From Paenibacillus sambharensis (GTDB taxonomy: Bacteria; Bacillota; Bacilli; Paenibacillales; Paenibacillaceae), in assembly GCF_003233845.1 (NCBI RefSeq), contig NZ_QKRB01000028.1:62001-126000 (forward strand): a stretch of DNA of 64,000 nucleotides, read 5' to 3'. The position numbers were made by a program, and so were the translations under genes. Numbering within the stretch: position 1 is the first letter of the stretch; each line of letters starts with the position of its first letter. Positions 8,328 to 16,765 of the stretch are shown in pieces. Below the pieces are notes generated by a model. That model saw only the letters and a program-made list of their open reading frames with translations. It did not search any database and was not told the DNA's origin.

Positions 8328-9041
8328 GTGAAAGATACAATACGTAACCAGGAAGAACTGATGCAGCTTCTGGATGACTTGTTTCGTAATGAGGAAGAAC
8401 GGTGGCAGGAATTTTATAAAGACCGGGACCGGGATATACCGTTTTTCGTTGATGCCCCGGATGAGAATCTGGCCGCTTATTTTGAAATGGGGATAATCCA
8501 GCCAGGCCGAGTCCTGGAGCTTGGCTGCGGAGCCGGTCGGAATGCCATTTATATGGCTCAGCAAGGCTGTACAGTTGATGCGCTGGATCTTTCGGAACGA
8601 GCGATTACATGGGGAAGAGAGAGGGCTGCCGAGAAAGAGATAACGGTAAACTTTCAAGCTGGTAATGTATTTACAACCAGTTTTCCTGACATCCCGTATG
8701 ACGTAATCTATGACTCGGGCTTGTTTCATCACCTATGGCCGCATAGAAGAATTCAATATGTCGACCTGCTGGCAAGCAAGCTTAGACCAAGCGGCCACTT
8801 AGGCTTAGTCTGCTTCGCCCCGGGTTTTGAGGAAGAAGGCGGTGCCGCAGAACGGTCTGACAAGGATGTCTACCGGGTGGTTGGTTCCGGAAGTGGATTG
8901 TCGTATAGCAAGGAGCGGTTGACTTATCTGCTGTCTGGCTATTTTGAGCCAGTAGAAGTCCGCCTGATGAATGAGCATGCGCAGAATGAGCCTGTCTTCG
9001 GGAAAAGGTTCCTGTGGGCGAGCTTATGGCGCAGAAAGTGA
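8328..9041 (+). CDS. Class I SAM-dependent methyltransferase
   Basis: A 237-residue methyltransferase. Motif I VLELGCGAGRNAIYMA is at about residues 61-76, the acidic end of beta-2 is VDALDLSERAI, and the post-I/II region reads YDVIYDSGLFHHLWPHRR. The DSGLFHHL pattern resembles thiopurine- or tellurite-type small-molecule methyltransferases (TehB/TPMT-like), and the acceptor is probably a small molecule, but this is inference. The GTG start follows AGGGGAG with good spacing. It is followed directly by a small membrane-anchored protein gene. Confidence 0.8.
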   Translation: MKDTIRNQEELMQLLDDLFRNEEERWQEFYKDRDRDIPFFVDAPDENLAAYFEMGIIQPGRVLELGCGAGRNAIYMAQQGCTVDALDLSERAITWGRERAAEKEITVNFQAGNVFTTSFPDIPYDVIYDSGLFHHLWPHRRIQYVDLLASKLRPSGHLGLVCFAPGFEEEGGAAERSDKDVYRVVGSGSGLSYSKERLTYLLSGYFEPVEVRLMNEHAQNEPVFGKRFLWASLWRRK

Positions 9042-9047
9042 GTGGTT

Positions 9048-9518
9048 ATGAAGAAAATCACCATTATCATTTGTTCGCTTGTCGTGATCGCAGCCGTTAT
9101 CTTCCTCTATACAGCGTTTAAGCCGGCAGCGGTGGATAAGGAAATAGCCAGTGTGATCTACTCTACCGAAGAAGGTGTGGAGAAGCAGTCGGTCGTGCAG
9201 CTGGTTGGAAACGTGCAGCGCCATTCATTCAGCAGCCGCGTCTTTCAAGGCAGGCTGACCGTCGACCACGATTTGGCCTATGATGTGAAGCTGTCCGAAT
9301 CGGGCAGCGGATTCTTCGGCACGATTGTGTCCTTTAACAGTGACAAGTCTATCCAAACAAAAGGTACTGTATATGCATCCAAGGAGCTGGACCGGGTATG
9401 GATCTGGCTCGATGAGCTCGATAAGCGGTATAACATGGAGAATGGATACATAGCTGGTCCTGCCAGCACGCAGGCGGAAGCCAATGAGATTGCCCGCTCG
9501 TTAATAGAAGGGCAGTAA
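9048..9518 (+). CDS. Membrane-anchored hypothetical protein
   Basis: A 156-residue protein with an N-terminal membrane anchor or uncleaved signal (MKKITIIICSLVVIAAVIFL) followed by an extracellular domain of about 130 residues rich in beta-strand pattern. There is no lipobox. The start is taken at ATG 9048, seven bases after AAAGTGAG; a GTG at 9042 directly after the previous stop is also possible. I do not recognise the domain. It may be co-transcribed with the methyltransferase upstream because the gap is only six bases. Confidence 0.55.
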   Translation: MKKITIIICSLVVIAAVIFLYTAFKPAAVDKEIASVIYSTEEGVEKQSVVQLVGNVQRHSFSSRVFQGRLTVDHDLAYDVKLSESGSGFFGTIVSFNSDKSIQTKGTVYASKELDRVWIWLDELDKRYNMENGYIAGPASTQAEANEIARSLIEGQ

Positions 9519-9579
9519 CATAACCGGGCGATGTCCAGGACAACTAACATTAATAAGGCATGTACGGAAAGGGGAAAGC

Positions 9580-10308
9580 ATGGATCAGATAGCAATCATA
9601 TCCGATATACACGGCAATATGCCCGCACTGGAGGCGGTGCTGAAGGACATCGAGGAACGGGGCGTCAAGACCATCTTCTGTCTCGGTGATTTGATCGGCA
9701 AGGGACCGGACTCGGATGCTGTGGTCGATCTCATTCAACATAAGTGCGAGCAGGTTATACAGGGGAATTGGGATGATTTTATAACGAGGCCTTGTGAGAG
9801 CGAGACCCTTCAGTGGCATCAGCGGCTGCTTGGGGAACAGCGGCTGTCCTATCTGGCTGCGCTTCCTTTCTCGATAGAATTCATGATGAGCGGCAAGCTG
9901 GTCCGGTTATTTCATGCGTCGCCCAGAAGCTTGTATGAGCGTACGCAGCCTTGGGATGAACTCAATCAGCGGCTCTCTCTATTCGAAGGCTCCGAGCACT
10001 GTCCGAGCCAATCGGCGGCTGAGATTGCCGGCTACGGGGATATTCATAATGCTTACCTTCAGCATCTGAACGGTAAAACCTTGTTCAACGTTGGCAGTGT
10101 TGGCAATCCGCTGGATATCACCCAAGCCTCCTATGTTATTTTGCAGGGCAAGTTAAACAGCAGCGAACAGGATACGATTCAGCTGCAGTTTGTCAGAGTT
10201 CCCTATGATATCGAGCGGTCCATCAGCGATGCTGTAGAGGCAGAGATGCCGGACTTGGAAGCTTACAGTAAAGAGCTGAGAACCGGAATATACCGGGGGA
10301 TCAGTTAA
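9580..10308 (+). CDS. Calcineurin-like metallophosphoesterase
   Basis: A 242-residue metallophosphoesterase of the YfcE-like type. The metal motifs appear in order: SDIHGN (D-x-H), CLGDLIGKGPD (GDxx), QGNWDDF (GNWD in place of GNHD), FHAS, YGDIHNAY (GxxH equivalent) and NVGSVGNP. The Trp in GNWD, where His is canonical, is common in the protein-phosphatase-like subgroup. The physiological substrate is not predictable. AAAGGGGAAA precedes the ATG. It probably forms its own unit, because a hairpin terminator lies 90 bp downstream. Confidence 0.8.
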   Translation: MDQIAIISDIHGNMPALEAVLKDIEERGVKTIFCLGDLIGKGPDSDAVVDLIQHKCEQVIQGNWDDFITRPCESETLQWHQRLLGEQRLSYLAALPFSIEFMMSGKLVRLFHASPRSLYERTQPWDELNQRLSLFEGSEHCPSQSAAEIAGYGDIHNAYLQHLNGKTLFNVGSVGNPLDITQASYVILQGKLNSSEQDTIQLQFVRVPYDIERSISDAVEAEMPDLEAYSKELRTGIYRGIS

Positions 10309-10394
10309 TCATTCTCTTTATTTTTTATGGAAACTTTATAGAGTTTTTCAGGATATCATGTATAATTATGGAAGTAGCTCAAGCATTATTCCAC

Positions 10395-10433
10395 ACCCGA
10401 TCTTAGATAAGAGCTGTCTGGGGTCGGGTTTTG
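10395..10433 (+). terminator. Probable terminator hairpin
   Basis: Eight-base stem ACCCGATC / GGTCGGGT with one G-T pair and a 19-base loop, followed by TTTGTCTT. A TATAAT at 10361-10366 lies upstream of it, so a leader or attenuator of the next gene cannot be excluded. The rest of the 156-base gap shows nothing else. Confidence 0.5.
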
Positions 10434-10464
10434 TCTTAATCCAACGAAATAAGGGGGCTTCTTG

Positions 10465-11163
10465 ATGAATCAGGCACAAAAACCGGAGCAGTTATTATTT
10501 GATCACGGTTCCCGAACACCCTGCAAAGAAATATTTCAATCCGTATGTGATCGACTAGGCAAGCATTATGAAGCTAAAGGCTTTAAATATTTTCGCTCCA
10601 GGCCCAAGCTGGTTTATAAAGAAACTGATCTTAGACTTGAAATACATATGTGGTCAAACAACAATACGCCTGGCGACCAGGTGACACTCGAGATTTTGCC
10701 CTACTTCTTCTCCCAGCGGGTTCTGCAAAATAAGAAAGCAAGGGGGATCCGGCAGGAAACGAACGATGGCATGATTCTGGGATACCCGGCAATCTTCATT
10801 CATACCATTACTGATGAGCCTTCGGGCACTGTGCGGGTGAAGCATATCTATGGAGAAGAGATGCGCCGCAGGGATGAAGCTTCCGACGAGGCAGTGGAAA
10901 TTCTGGGGCATACCTGCAATGTCTATAAAATCACGGACGAAAAATTCAGCCAGATTATACAGTTTATTGACCAGAGAGTCTTGCCCTATCTGGATGTCTT
11001 AAAGGATAGCAGTAAATTGAACGAGTTTCTCGCTGGTTCAAGCAAGCAGAGATTAGCCTATGCCAAGCGCAGCGACTTCTATGACTATATTTCCCTCTCG
11101 TTTCCGGAGGAACAGGAACGGATGCTCTCCTTGCTTCAACGGACGTCACAGCCACAGGGTTAA
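10465..11163 (+). CDS. Hypothetical protein, possibly DUF4304-like
   Basis: A 232-residue soluble protein. The early segment EAKGFKYFRSRPKLVYKET followed by LRLEIHMWSNNNTPGDQVTLEI looks like the LxxxGFKxxxS-type start of DUF4304-like proteins of unknown function; that resemblance is only moderate. No catalytic motif, signal peptide or membrane helix is visible. The ATG at 10465 sits seven bases after AAGGGGG, better than the TTG at 10462. It stands just upstream of a frameshifted small membrane protein gene. Confidence 0.6.
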   Translation: MNQAQKPEQLLFDHGSRTPCKEIFQSVCDRLGKHYEAKGFKYFRSRPKLVYKETDLRLEIHMWSNNNTPGDQVTLEILPYFFSQRVLQNKKARGIRQETNDGMILGYPAIFIHTITDEPSGTVRVKHIYGEEMRRRDEASDEAVEILGHTCNVYKITDEKFSQIIQFIDQRVLPYLDVLKDSSKLNEFLAGSSKQRLAYAKRSDFYDYISLSFPEEQERMLSLLQRTSQPQG

Positions 11164-11184
11164 CCATACAGGAAGGGGGGAACT

Positions 11185-11495
11185 ATGCTTAAAAATCGTA
11201 TAAGTCCGAAGGGTATTATACTCTGCGTATACTTGGCAGTTATTATTCTGGAAGGGGTTGTATTCATACCCGCAGCAGCGGTTTGGGGACCTGACAATAC
11301 CGTTCATGGCTATACCTACACGTTCTTATTTAATCTTGTTGATGATAGTCATGAGGTTACGGATATTCAGTCTCATATAAGATAGATATAGCCCGCCTGC
11401 TGTATACGCTTGGCATCACCACGCTGATCGCTGCGGTGGTGTGGGTACTGCTGTCTTTATGGGAGAAGGAAGATTCCGAGGGTGTGAGCAGGTAA
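11185..11495 (+). pseudogene. Small membrane protein gene broken by a frameshift
   Basis: The first 67 codons from the ATG at 11185, with a good AGGAAGGGGG site, encode a membrane segment (GIILCVYLAVIILEGVVFIP) and stop at 11385. The frame one base over then continues without a stop through IDIARLLYTLGITTLIAAV, a second clean transmembrane helix, to a TAA ending at 11495. The two parts join naturally near 11360-11380, giving a two-helix protein of about 103 residues. This is either a true frameshift mutation or a sequencing error. The family is not recognised. Confidence 0.6.
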
Positions 11496-11582
11496 GGGTG
11501 GCGATAAACAGGCTTTTCTTATATGATAGTGGTTGTCTTATCAAGGTAACTATTGACATGTTCTTGAGGAAGGGTGGGCTCT

Positions 11583-11888
11583 ATGCCTAAATGTAATAAC
11601 TGCGGCCGCCGCTTCAGCTACCCCCATGTACTGAAAACCGTCTCCGCATTGTCCGGGTACCGGTCCATGGTGTGTCCGGCATGCCAGCACGCTCATACCA
11701 TCACATTAGCCTCGCGGTTTGCTGTCTCCTTACTGGTAGTAGTCTTTCCGCTGCTTATGCGAATGCTCTACTTTCCTGAGCAGCCACTGCCCGGGACCCT
11801 CGCGCTCGTGCTGTTAATTGCAGTCTGTGCGCTATTCTTCACGCCTTTTCTCGTCAAGGTAGAAAAAAATAACCGGAGGAACTCTTGA
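11583..11888 (+). CDS. Small zinc-ribbon membrane protein (CXXC...CXXC)
   Basis: A 101-residue protein. The N-terminus MPKCNNCGRRFSY and the later MVCPACQHAH supply two CXXC knuckles about 26 residues apart. Two transmembrane helices (FAVSLLVVVFPLLMRMLYF and LALVLLIAVCALFFTPFLV) and a basic tail follow. This layout matches the TIGR04104-type putative zinc-finger proteins of Bacillales, whose role is unknown. The ATG at 11583 follows GAGGAAGGG by eight bases. The terminator stem begins inside the stop codon region. Confidence 0.65.
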   Translation: MPKCNNCGRRFSYPHVLKTVSALSGYRSMVCPACQHAHTITLASRFAVSLLVVVFPLLMRMLYFPEQPLPGTLALVLLIAVCALFFTPFLVKVEKNNRRNS

Positions 11889-11904
11889 AAGAGTTCCTTT
11901 TTTA
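11878..11904 (+). terminator. Rho-independent terminator
   Basis: Nine-base perfect stem GGAACTCTT / AAGAGTTCC with a tight loop, followed by TTTTTT. It overlaps the stop codon of the zinc-ribbon gene. Confidence 0.85.
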
Positions 11905-11965
11905 ATCTCATTAACGAACCATATATGGTATAATTAGTAAGTCATAACTAGAGAGTGGGGATAGC

Positions 11966-12646
11966 TTGAGAAAACAACTTATACTTGCATTGCTGATCGC
12001 TATAGGTTCCTTATCGCTTGGCGGCTGTCAGAATAATGAGGCTCCGGCCGTCATAGAGCAGGATGATAAAGAAGCTGTCGTAAAAGTGAAAGAGCAAGCA
12101 CCCCTGGATAAGGGCAAAATTATTCAATTGCCAAGCGATAATGCGGAATATGCCATCCTGAAGGCTGGAGGTGTGGACATCGCCATGGTGTATGACCTGC
12201 AGCTGGGCAGCCAGAGATTTACTCAGGTTGATGCCTGGATTGACAGGTATGACAAGGGTAAATTCACGAGCATGATAGGTGTAGTCCCATTCGAATTTAT
12301 AAATGCTGCAGATCCATCCCATCAGGCGAATCATGAATACAAACTGTATTATACCTTCTCGAAGCTTGACAGCGTTGAACAGGAGAAGATAACGATCGCG
12401 TTACGAGAGGACCAGGGGTTGGCTATGACAGAAATGACCCAGCCGTTAAAAGATCTTACCAGCGGCATTGTGCACTCGCTGCCCGTCGAAGAGATTATTC
12501 CCGGGAAAACTCATGATCTTGCGCTATTAGCCTGGAACAAGAATAGCGGCGGGACGACTAGCGATGTAGAAGAGACGATTAAGAATAACGAACTGGTCTA
12601 CGTGCTTCGCTGCAAGTTCACCGCTGCGGAAGGCAGTCAGTCGTGA
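11966..12646 (+). CDS. Putative lipoprotein, unknown function
   Basis: A 226-residue exported lipoprotein: signal MRKQLILALLIAIGSLSLGG followed by Cys (lipobox SLGGC) and an acidic linker. The body has the pattern of a single beta-rich domain; no catalytic motif is seen. The start is a TTG after GAGAGTGGGG, and the K/R-rich n-region supports it. It overlaps the next gene by four bases, so the two are translationally coupled. Confidence 0.65.
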   Translation: MRKQLILALLIAIGSLSLGGCQNNEAPAVIEQDDKEAVVKVKEQAPLDKGKIIQLPSDNAEYAILKAGGVDIAMVYDLQLGSQRFTQVDAWIDRYDKGKFTSMIGVVPFEFINAADPSHQANHEYKLYYTFSKLDSVEQEKITIALREDQGLAMTEMTQPLKDLTSGIVHSLPVEEIIPGKTHDLALLAWNKNSGGTTSDVEETIKNNELVYVLRCKFTAAEGSQS

Positions 12647-13179
12647 AGACCTTCCACTATACCCTGCCAGTAGTTAAGCTCTCTTCAGCATGGATTACGA
12701 TATACGCTGGAGACGAGAACGGTGAGCCGGCGGGGAGCATCAGGCGCTGTTACCGGAATAGACTGTCACAGCTGATCTGCTGGGCAATGGATTCCTATGA
12801 CATGAATATAGAAGGACAAGACGCGAATCACGCACAAGCTGTGCAGCTCATCGACCGGCATATCTGGCTAGGCAGGAACAAGTGGAATGCAGCTATACTG
12901 GAGAATGGGCAGGAAACCTCCGCTCAGGTGAATGACATCACGAAGATCAAGCTGAATCCAAGATTTGAGATTCTATGGGAAGACCGTACATTGGACCTAA
13001 CCAGAGAGCTTTTGCACAGGCGCACAGTGGTTACGGAGCGCGAGAGCGGACTGGAAATCGCTGTGATTCAGTTTGGGAAAGGACTGGATTACCGGAGACG
13101 GTCTATCACCATCAATGAGGAGGGACTGTGCCCGATCCTGACAGCCTGTCTGGACTATTTAATGGTTAAGGTATATTGA
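12643..13179 (+). CDS. Hypothetical protein, possibly tubby C-terminal-like domain
   Basis: A 178-residue soluble protein starting at a GTG that overlaps the upstream lipoprotein stop. Alternating strands (WITIYAGDENGEPAGSIRR, IWLGRNKWNAAILENGQE, FEILWEDRTLDLTRE, ERESGLEIAVIQFGKG) followed by a C-terminal hydrophobic helix (LTACLDYLMVKVY) resemble the tubby/LURP-one scaffold that occurs in Bacillales proteins. This assignment is tentative. It overlaps or abuts the next gene, suggesting a three-gene operon with the lipoprotein and the DUF2500 protein. Confidence 0.5.
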   Translation: MKTFHYTLPVVKLSSAWITIYAGDENGEPAGSIRRCYRNRLSQLICWAMDSYDMNIEGQDANHAQAVQLIDRHIWLGRNKWNAAILENGQETSAQVNDITKIKLNPRFEILWEDRTLDLTRELLHRRTVVTERESGLEIAVIQFGKGLDYRRRSITINEEGLCPILTACLDYLMVKVY

Positions 13180-13223
13180 GGGCGTTCGGTTCGTTACATA
13201 ATGAGACAAAGGAAGATCAGGGT

Positions 13224-13631
13224 ATGAGAGCAAGTGCGCCGTTAACAGGCTTTGTCGATATGCTCCTGGGACTGCCATGGTACTTTCATATATTGTTTAT
13301 ATTTGTCATGTCTCTTACCGGCGGTATCTGTTTATTCCTTGTAATCAGATGGCTTCTGAACGTGCTGCATGAACGGATCAATGCGGAACGAATCGTGGCC
13401 TGTTCGGTTGTGGCGAAGAGAACGGTGGCAGTCCGTGGCGTAAGAGGCAGGAGGGAAAAACATTACATTACATTCGAGTTTAGGGACAGGACCCGGAAAG
13501 AGCTGCGCGTTGACGCCAATCAGTTTGGAGAGGTTATAGAGGGAGACAAGGGAAGCCTGACGTATCAGGGGACAAGGTATAAAGCTTTCATAAGAGTTAT
13601 AAACCTGTCGACAGGTGGGCAGAATGGATGA
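13224..13631 (+). CDS. DUF2500 family membrane protein
   Basis: A 135-residue protein with an N-terminal transmembrane helix (YFHILFIFVMSLTGGICLFLVI) and a small beta domain: VVAKRTVAV, HYITFEFRD, LRVDANQFGEVIEGDKGSL, YQGTRYKAF. The EGDxGxLxxQGTRYxxF ending is characteristic of DUF2500. The open frame goes back to a TTG at 13176, but the ATG at 13224 has AGGAAG about eight bases upstream and puts the helix at the right place. The function is unknown. Confidence 0.7.
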   Translation: MRASAPLTGFVDMLLGLPWYFHILFIFVMSLTGGICLFLVIRWLLNVLHERINAERIVACSVVAKRTVAVRGVRGRREKHYITFEFRDRTRKELRVDANQFGEVIEGDKGSLTYQGTRYKAFIRVINLSTGGQNG

Positions 13632-13664
13632 AACTGCATACCGCTAGAGACAGGAGATTGAACT

Positions 13665-15128
13665 GTGGCAGAATGCTCTTCATCATATGTGGCTGAAGCG
13701 GATATCACCGGTTTACAGGGAGGTATGAGGAATAGGGAATTCTCGTCCAAGGAACTAACGCTTGCCTATATGGACAGAATCGCCGTTTATGATAAGTCGG
13801 GGCCCTGTATTAATTCTGTTATAGAGCTCAATCCGGAGGCTATTCTCATTGCAGAAGCCAGGGACCATGAACGCTCAGCCGGAATGAACCGCGGGCTTCT
13901 TCATGGCATCCCGATCCTTCTAAAGGATAATATTGATACCTGTGATCTTATGCATACCACCGCTGGGAGTCTGGCGCTCACTGGACATTATGCGAGTGAG
14001 GATGCCTATGTTGTCCGGCTGCTGCGGCAGGCGGGTGCCATTATTCTGGGTAAGACGAATATGTCCGAGATGGCCAAATTTCTCACGCACCATATTCCTA
14101 ACGGATTCAGTTCGCGAGGGGGATGTGTGCGTAATCCGTATGCTCCCGGCAAGCTAGATGTTGGCGGATCAAGCTGCGGCTCAGGTGCAGCCGTTGCCGC
14201 AAGCCTGGCGGCGGTGGCAGTAGGTACGGAAACGCTGGGTTCGATCATTAATCCGGCTGTGGAGAATTCCATCGTAGGGCTTAACCCTTCAATTGGGCTG
14301 GTCAGCCGCAGGGGAATCATGCCGCTGGCGCCCACCCATGATACAGCAGGCCCAATGGCTCGTTCGGTTAAGGATGCGGCGATCCTGCTTTCTGTTTTGG
14401 CTGCTTATGATCCGGAAGACGCTTCGACCTTAATGGCGAAGAATAAGAGCTATCCCGATTACACGATATTTCTTCAGAAGAACGGCTTTCAGGGGATCAG
14501 GATTGGAATCCCCCCGGATGCTAATTTTCCCAAGCTGCCGGCGGAGCATCAACAGGTGGTGGAGAGAGAGATTGAAGTCTTACGGCAGCTTGGGGCGAAG
14601 ATGGTTGAAGTGGAATCCATTACTGGTCTAGAGAGGCAGGAGTGGGATATGCGGGCCTTGGTCTATGAATTCAAGCCTGCTATTAACCGTTATCTGGCCA
14701 AGCTGAGTCCTCACCTTCCGGTTCACAGCCTGAGGGATATGATCGATTTCAACTTCCGTCATAACCGTGAGCTTATTGAAGCCTATGGTCAGGACCTGCT
14801 TATCGCCTCTGAACGGACGAGCGGAACGTTAACGGAACCGGAATACATTCAGGCCAAGCTGAGGGATCTGCGAGAATCCAGAGAGAACGGGATTGACGCC
14901 ATATTATCGAACCACAACCTGGATGTGCTGTTGTCGCCCGGTCACGATGGAGTGGCCGCGCCTGCCAAAGCCGGTTACCCCTCCATTACCGTTCCAGCAG
15001 GATACACAGCATGCGGGGAACCGTCAGGCTTAACCTTTATAGGCGGTCAATTCAGTGAAGGCTTATTAATCCGTCTGGCATACAGCTACGAGCAGGCTAC
15101 CTTGCATCGCAGGCCTCCGAATCTCTAA
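13665..15128 (+). CDS. Amidase signature family hydrolase
   Basis: A 487-residue amidase. The Ser-cisSer-Lys triad is visible: Lys in LLKDNIDT (about residue 88), cis-Ser in the glycine loop GGSSCGSGAAV (about 168) and the nucleophile in TETLGSIINPA (about 191). The loop reads SSCGSG rather than the usual SSGGSS/A, and ETLGSI replaces the common ETDGSI, so this is a diverged branch. It could hydrolyse a small amide. A GatA role is unlikely without GatB/C neighbours, and an outlying peptide-amidase-like role is plausible. GTG start. A strong terminator closes the 15-kb co-directional run. Confidence 0.85.
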   Translation: MAECSSSYVAEADITGLQGGMRNREFSSKELTLAYMDRIAVYDKSGPCINSVIELNPEAILIAEARDHERSAGMNRGLLHGIPILLKDNIDTCDLMHTTAGSLALTGHYASEDAYVVRLLRQAGAIILGKTNMSEMAKFLTHHIPNGFSSRGGCVRNPYAPGKLDVGGSSCGSGAAVAASLAAVAVGTETLGSIINPAVENSIVGLNPSIGLVSRRGIMPLAPTHDTAGPMARSVKDAAILLSVLAAYDPEDASTLMAKNKSYPDYTIFLQKNGFQGIRIGIPPDANFPKLPAEHQQVVEREIEVLRQLGAKMVEVESITGLERQEWDMRALVYEFKPAINRYLAKLSPHLPVHSLRDMIDFNFRHNRELIEAYGQDLLIASERTSGTLTEPEYIQAKLRDLRESRENGIDAILSNHNLDVLLSPGHDGVAAPAKAGYPSITVPAGYTACGEPSGLTFIGGQFSEGLLIRLAYSYEQATLHRRPPNL

Positions 15129-15142
15129 AAAAATTTATATAG

Positions 15143-15179
15143 CGGCATTCGAGCAATCAACTCTCGGATGCCGTTTTTT
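15143..15179 (+). terminator. Rho-independent terminator
   Basis: Eleven-base stem CGGCATTCGAG / CTCGGATGCCG with one G-T pair, nine-base loop, then TTTTTT. It ends the amidase unit. Confidence 0.9.
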
Positions 15180-15311
15180 CGCATTCAACCTTGTAAGGCT
15201 GCAGAAGATTACGAGGAAGACATGCTGGGTAAATAGGTATACGATACAAGATCCGTCTGTTTGTGCGGAATTGTGGGGGCTTATACTTGAGATTTGGGAG
15301 GAAGACGAAGA

Positions 15312-16688
15312 ATGAGAGAGAGAACGACTTGGACTTGGCCGAGAATGGCTGTCCTGCTGGTCGCGGCCAGTCTTGTATTATCGGCTTGTGGAGGCCGGTT
15401 TGGCGGAGGAGGCAGCAGCAGCTCGAACGCTGGTTCGAACACTAATACGGATTCCTCTAACAGCCAGGCAGTTGAGAAGGTGGAACTGGACTTCTGGACC
15501 TTCTGGGGCTCGGAAACACGCCGGCCGATTATTGAGAAGATCATTCAGGACTTTAACCAGTCACAGGACCGGATTACCGTTAAGCATACATACCTGCCTT
15601 GGGGGGATATCTGGACTAAAAATCTGGCAGCAATCGCAGCAGGCAATCCGCCTGATGTCATTGTCAATGATATTGCAACTGTTGCCCAGCGGGCTGAGAA
15701 CAAGCAGGCTGCCGACTTGAGCGCTTATACCCGGAAGGAACCGGTGGAGGATCGCTTCTTCCCCGAGCTATGGCAGGCTGTGACGCATGAGGGAAAACCC
15801 TATGCCCTTCCGTTCAATACAGACACCCGGTTCCTCTATTACAACAAGGAAGCCTTCCGTGAAGCTGGCCTGGACCCGGAGAAGCCGCCGGGCACATGGG
15901 CGGAGCTTGAGGAATATGCACAGAAGCTGGACAAGAAGAACGGAGACCGTTACGAACGGATTGGCTTCTACCCGACATGGGGCAATTGGGGCTGGGACAG
16001 CTGGATGATCAATGCAGATAACGGGCGCGGGTTCGTGGATCAGGAAGGCAATGTAACGATTCATACACCGAGGAAGGTCGAAGCCTTGAAGTGGATTAAT
16101 AACTGGACGGACCGGCTGGGTTCATCGACCGTAAATGCTTATAAAGCGGAATTTGGTGAGCAGCAGTCCAACCCGTTCATCGCGGGTAAGGTCGGTATGA
16201 TCATTGAGATGGCGACCTTCTACACACAGCTGAGGGATTATGGTCAGGATGTTGATTTTGGCATTGCTCCAATCCCGGAGTATGAGGAAGGCTCTGGTCA
16301 TTACAGCTCGGGCGGCGGCTTTGTAGTCGAGATTCCATATGGATCAGATCATCCCGACGAAGCATGGGAGTTCATCAAGTATTTGACCGATGTGGAGGCG
16401 CAGAAGTATTGGGCGGTGAAGAACTTCGACAATATCGCCAATATTGAAGCTTCACGCCAAGCGGCGGGCAGTGATGAGCTTAGTGAGACAGGCAGGATGG
16501 TATACTCCGAGGCTGTCCGCAATCTGGATGTGACCAAGATGTTCCCGATTCCCGCTTTCGCGCCGGATTACCGCAGCTTGCTGAATCCGCAGGCGGATGC
16601 GGCGCTGCAGGGTGACAAGATGCCTGAGGAGGCCCTCGAGCAGGCACAGGAAGATGTGGAAGCATTGGTCGCAAGAAACAAACAGTAG
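15312..16688 (+). CDS. Carbohydrate ABC transporter substrate-binding lipoprotein
   Basis: A 458-residue extracellular solute-binding protein of the CUT1 (family 1) type. It has a signal peptide with lipobox LVLSAC, a Gly/Ser/Asn-rich linker, then the mature domain beginning VELDFWTFWGSE. Typical internal features are ALPFNTDTRFLYYNKEAF, GNWGWDSWMINADNGRG and the C-terminal lobe with WEFIKYLTD. The ATG at 15312 follows GGGAGGAAG. It should deliver a sugar or oligosaccharide to the two permeases encoded next; the identity of the sugar is unknown. No ATPase gene is in the cluster, so a shared MsmX/MsmK-type ATPase elsewhere is expected. A TATACT at 15282 may be its -10 element. Confidence 0.9.
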   Translation: MRERTTWTWPRMAVLLVAASLVLSACGGRFGGGGSSSSNAGSNTNTDSSNSQAVEKVELDFWTFWGSETRRPIIEKIIQDFNQSQDRITVKHTYLPWGDIWTKNLAAIAAGNPPDVIVNDIATVAQRAENKQAADLSAYTRKEPVEDRFFPELWQAVTHEGKPYALPFNTDTRFLYYNKEAFREAGLDPEKPPGTWAELEEYAQKLDKKNGDRYERIGFYPTWGNWGWDSWMINADNGRGFVDQEGNVTIHTPRKVEALKWINNWTDRLGSSTVNAYKAEFGEQQSNPFIAGKVGMIIEMATFYTQLRDYGQDVDFGIAPIPEYEEGSGHYSSGGGFVVEIPYGSDHPDEAWEFIKYLTDVEAQKYWAVKNFDNIANIEASRQAAGSDELSETGRMVYSEAVRNLDVTKMFPIPAFAPDYRSLLNPQADAALQGDKMPEEALEQAQEDVEALVARNKQ

Positions 16689-16695
16689 TGCAATC

Positions 16696-16732
16696 AGAAC
16701 GGCGGCAGCGAACAAGCCGCCGTTCTATATTT
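16696..16732 (+). terminator. Intercistronic hairpin after the sugar-binding protein gene
   Basis: Perfect 11-bp stem AGAACGGCGGC / GCCGCCGTTCT with a nine-base loop, followed by ATATTTTTG. The downstream tract is weak for a full terminator. Such hairpins between binding-protein and permease genes commonly stabilise the 5' transcript or partly terminate, raising binding-protein yield; that role is inferred. Confidence 0.75.
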
Positions 16733-16765
16733 TTGAATCCTGGCGAAGTAGGGAGAGAGCATGCG

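Noticed and set aside
1-15128. Integron-like cassette array
   Set aside because: The gene run looks cassette-like, but no repeated attC-type inverted repeats between genes and no integrase were found.
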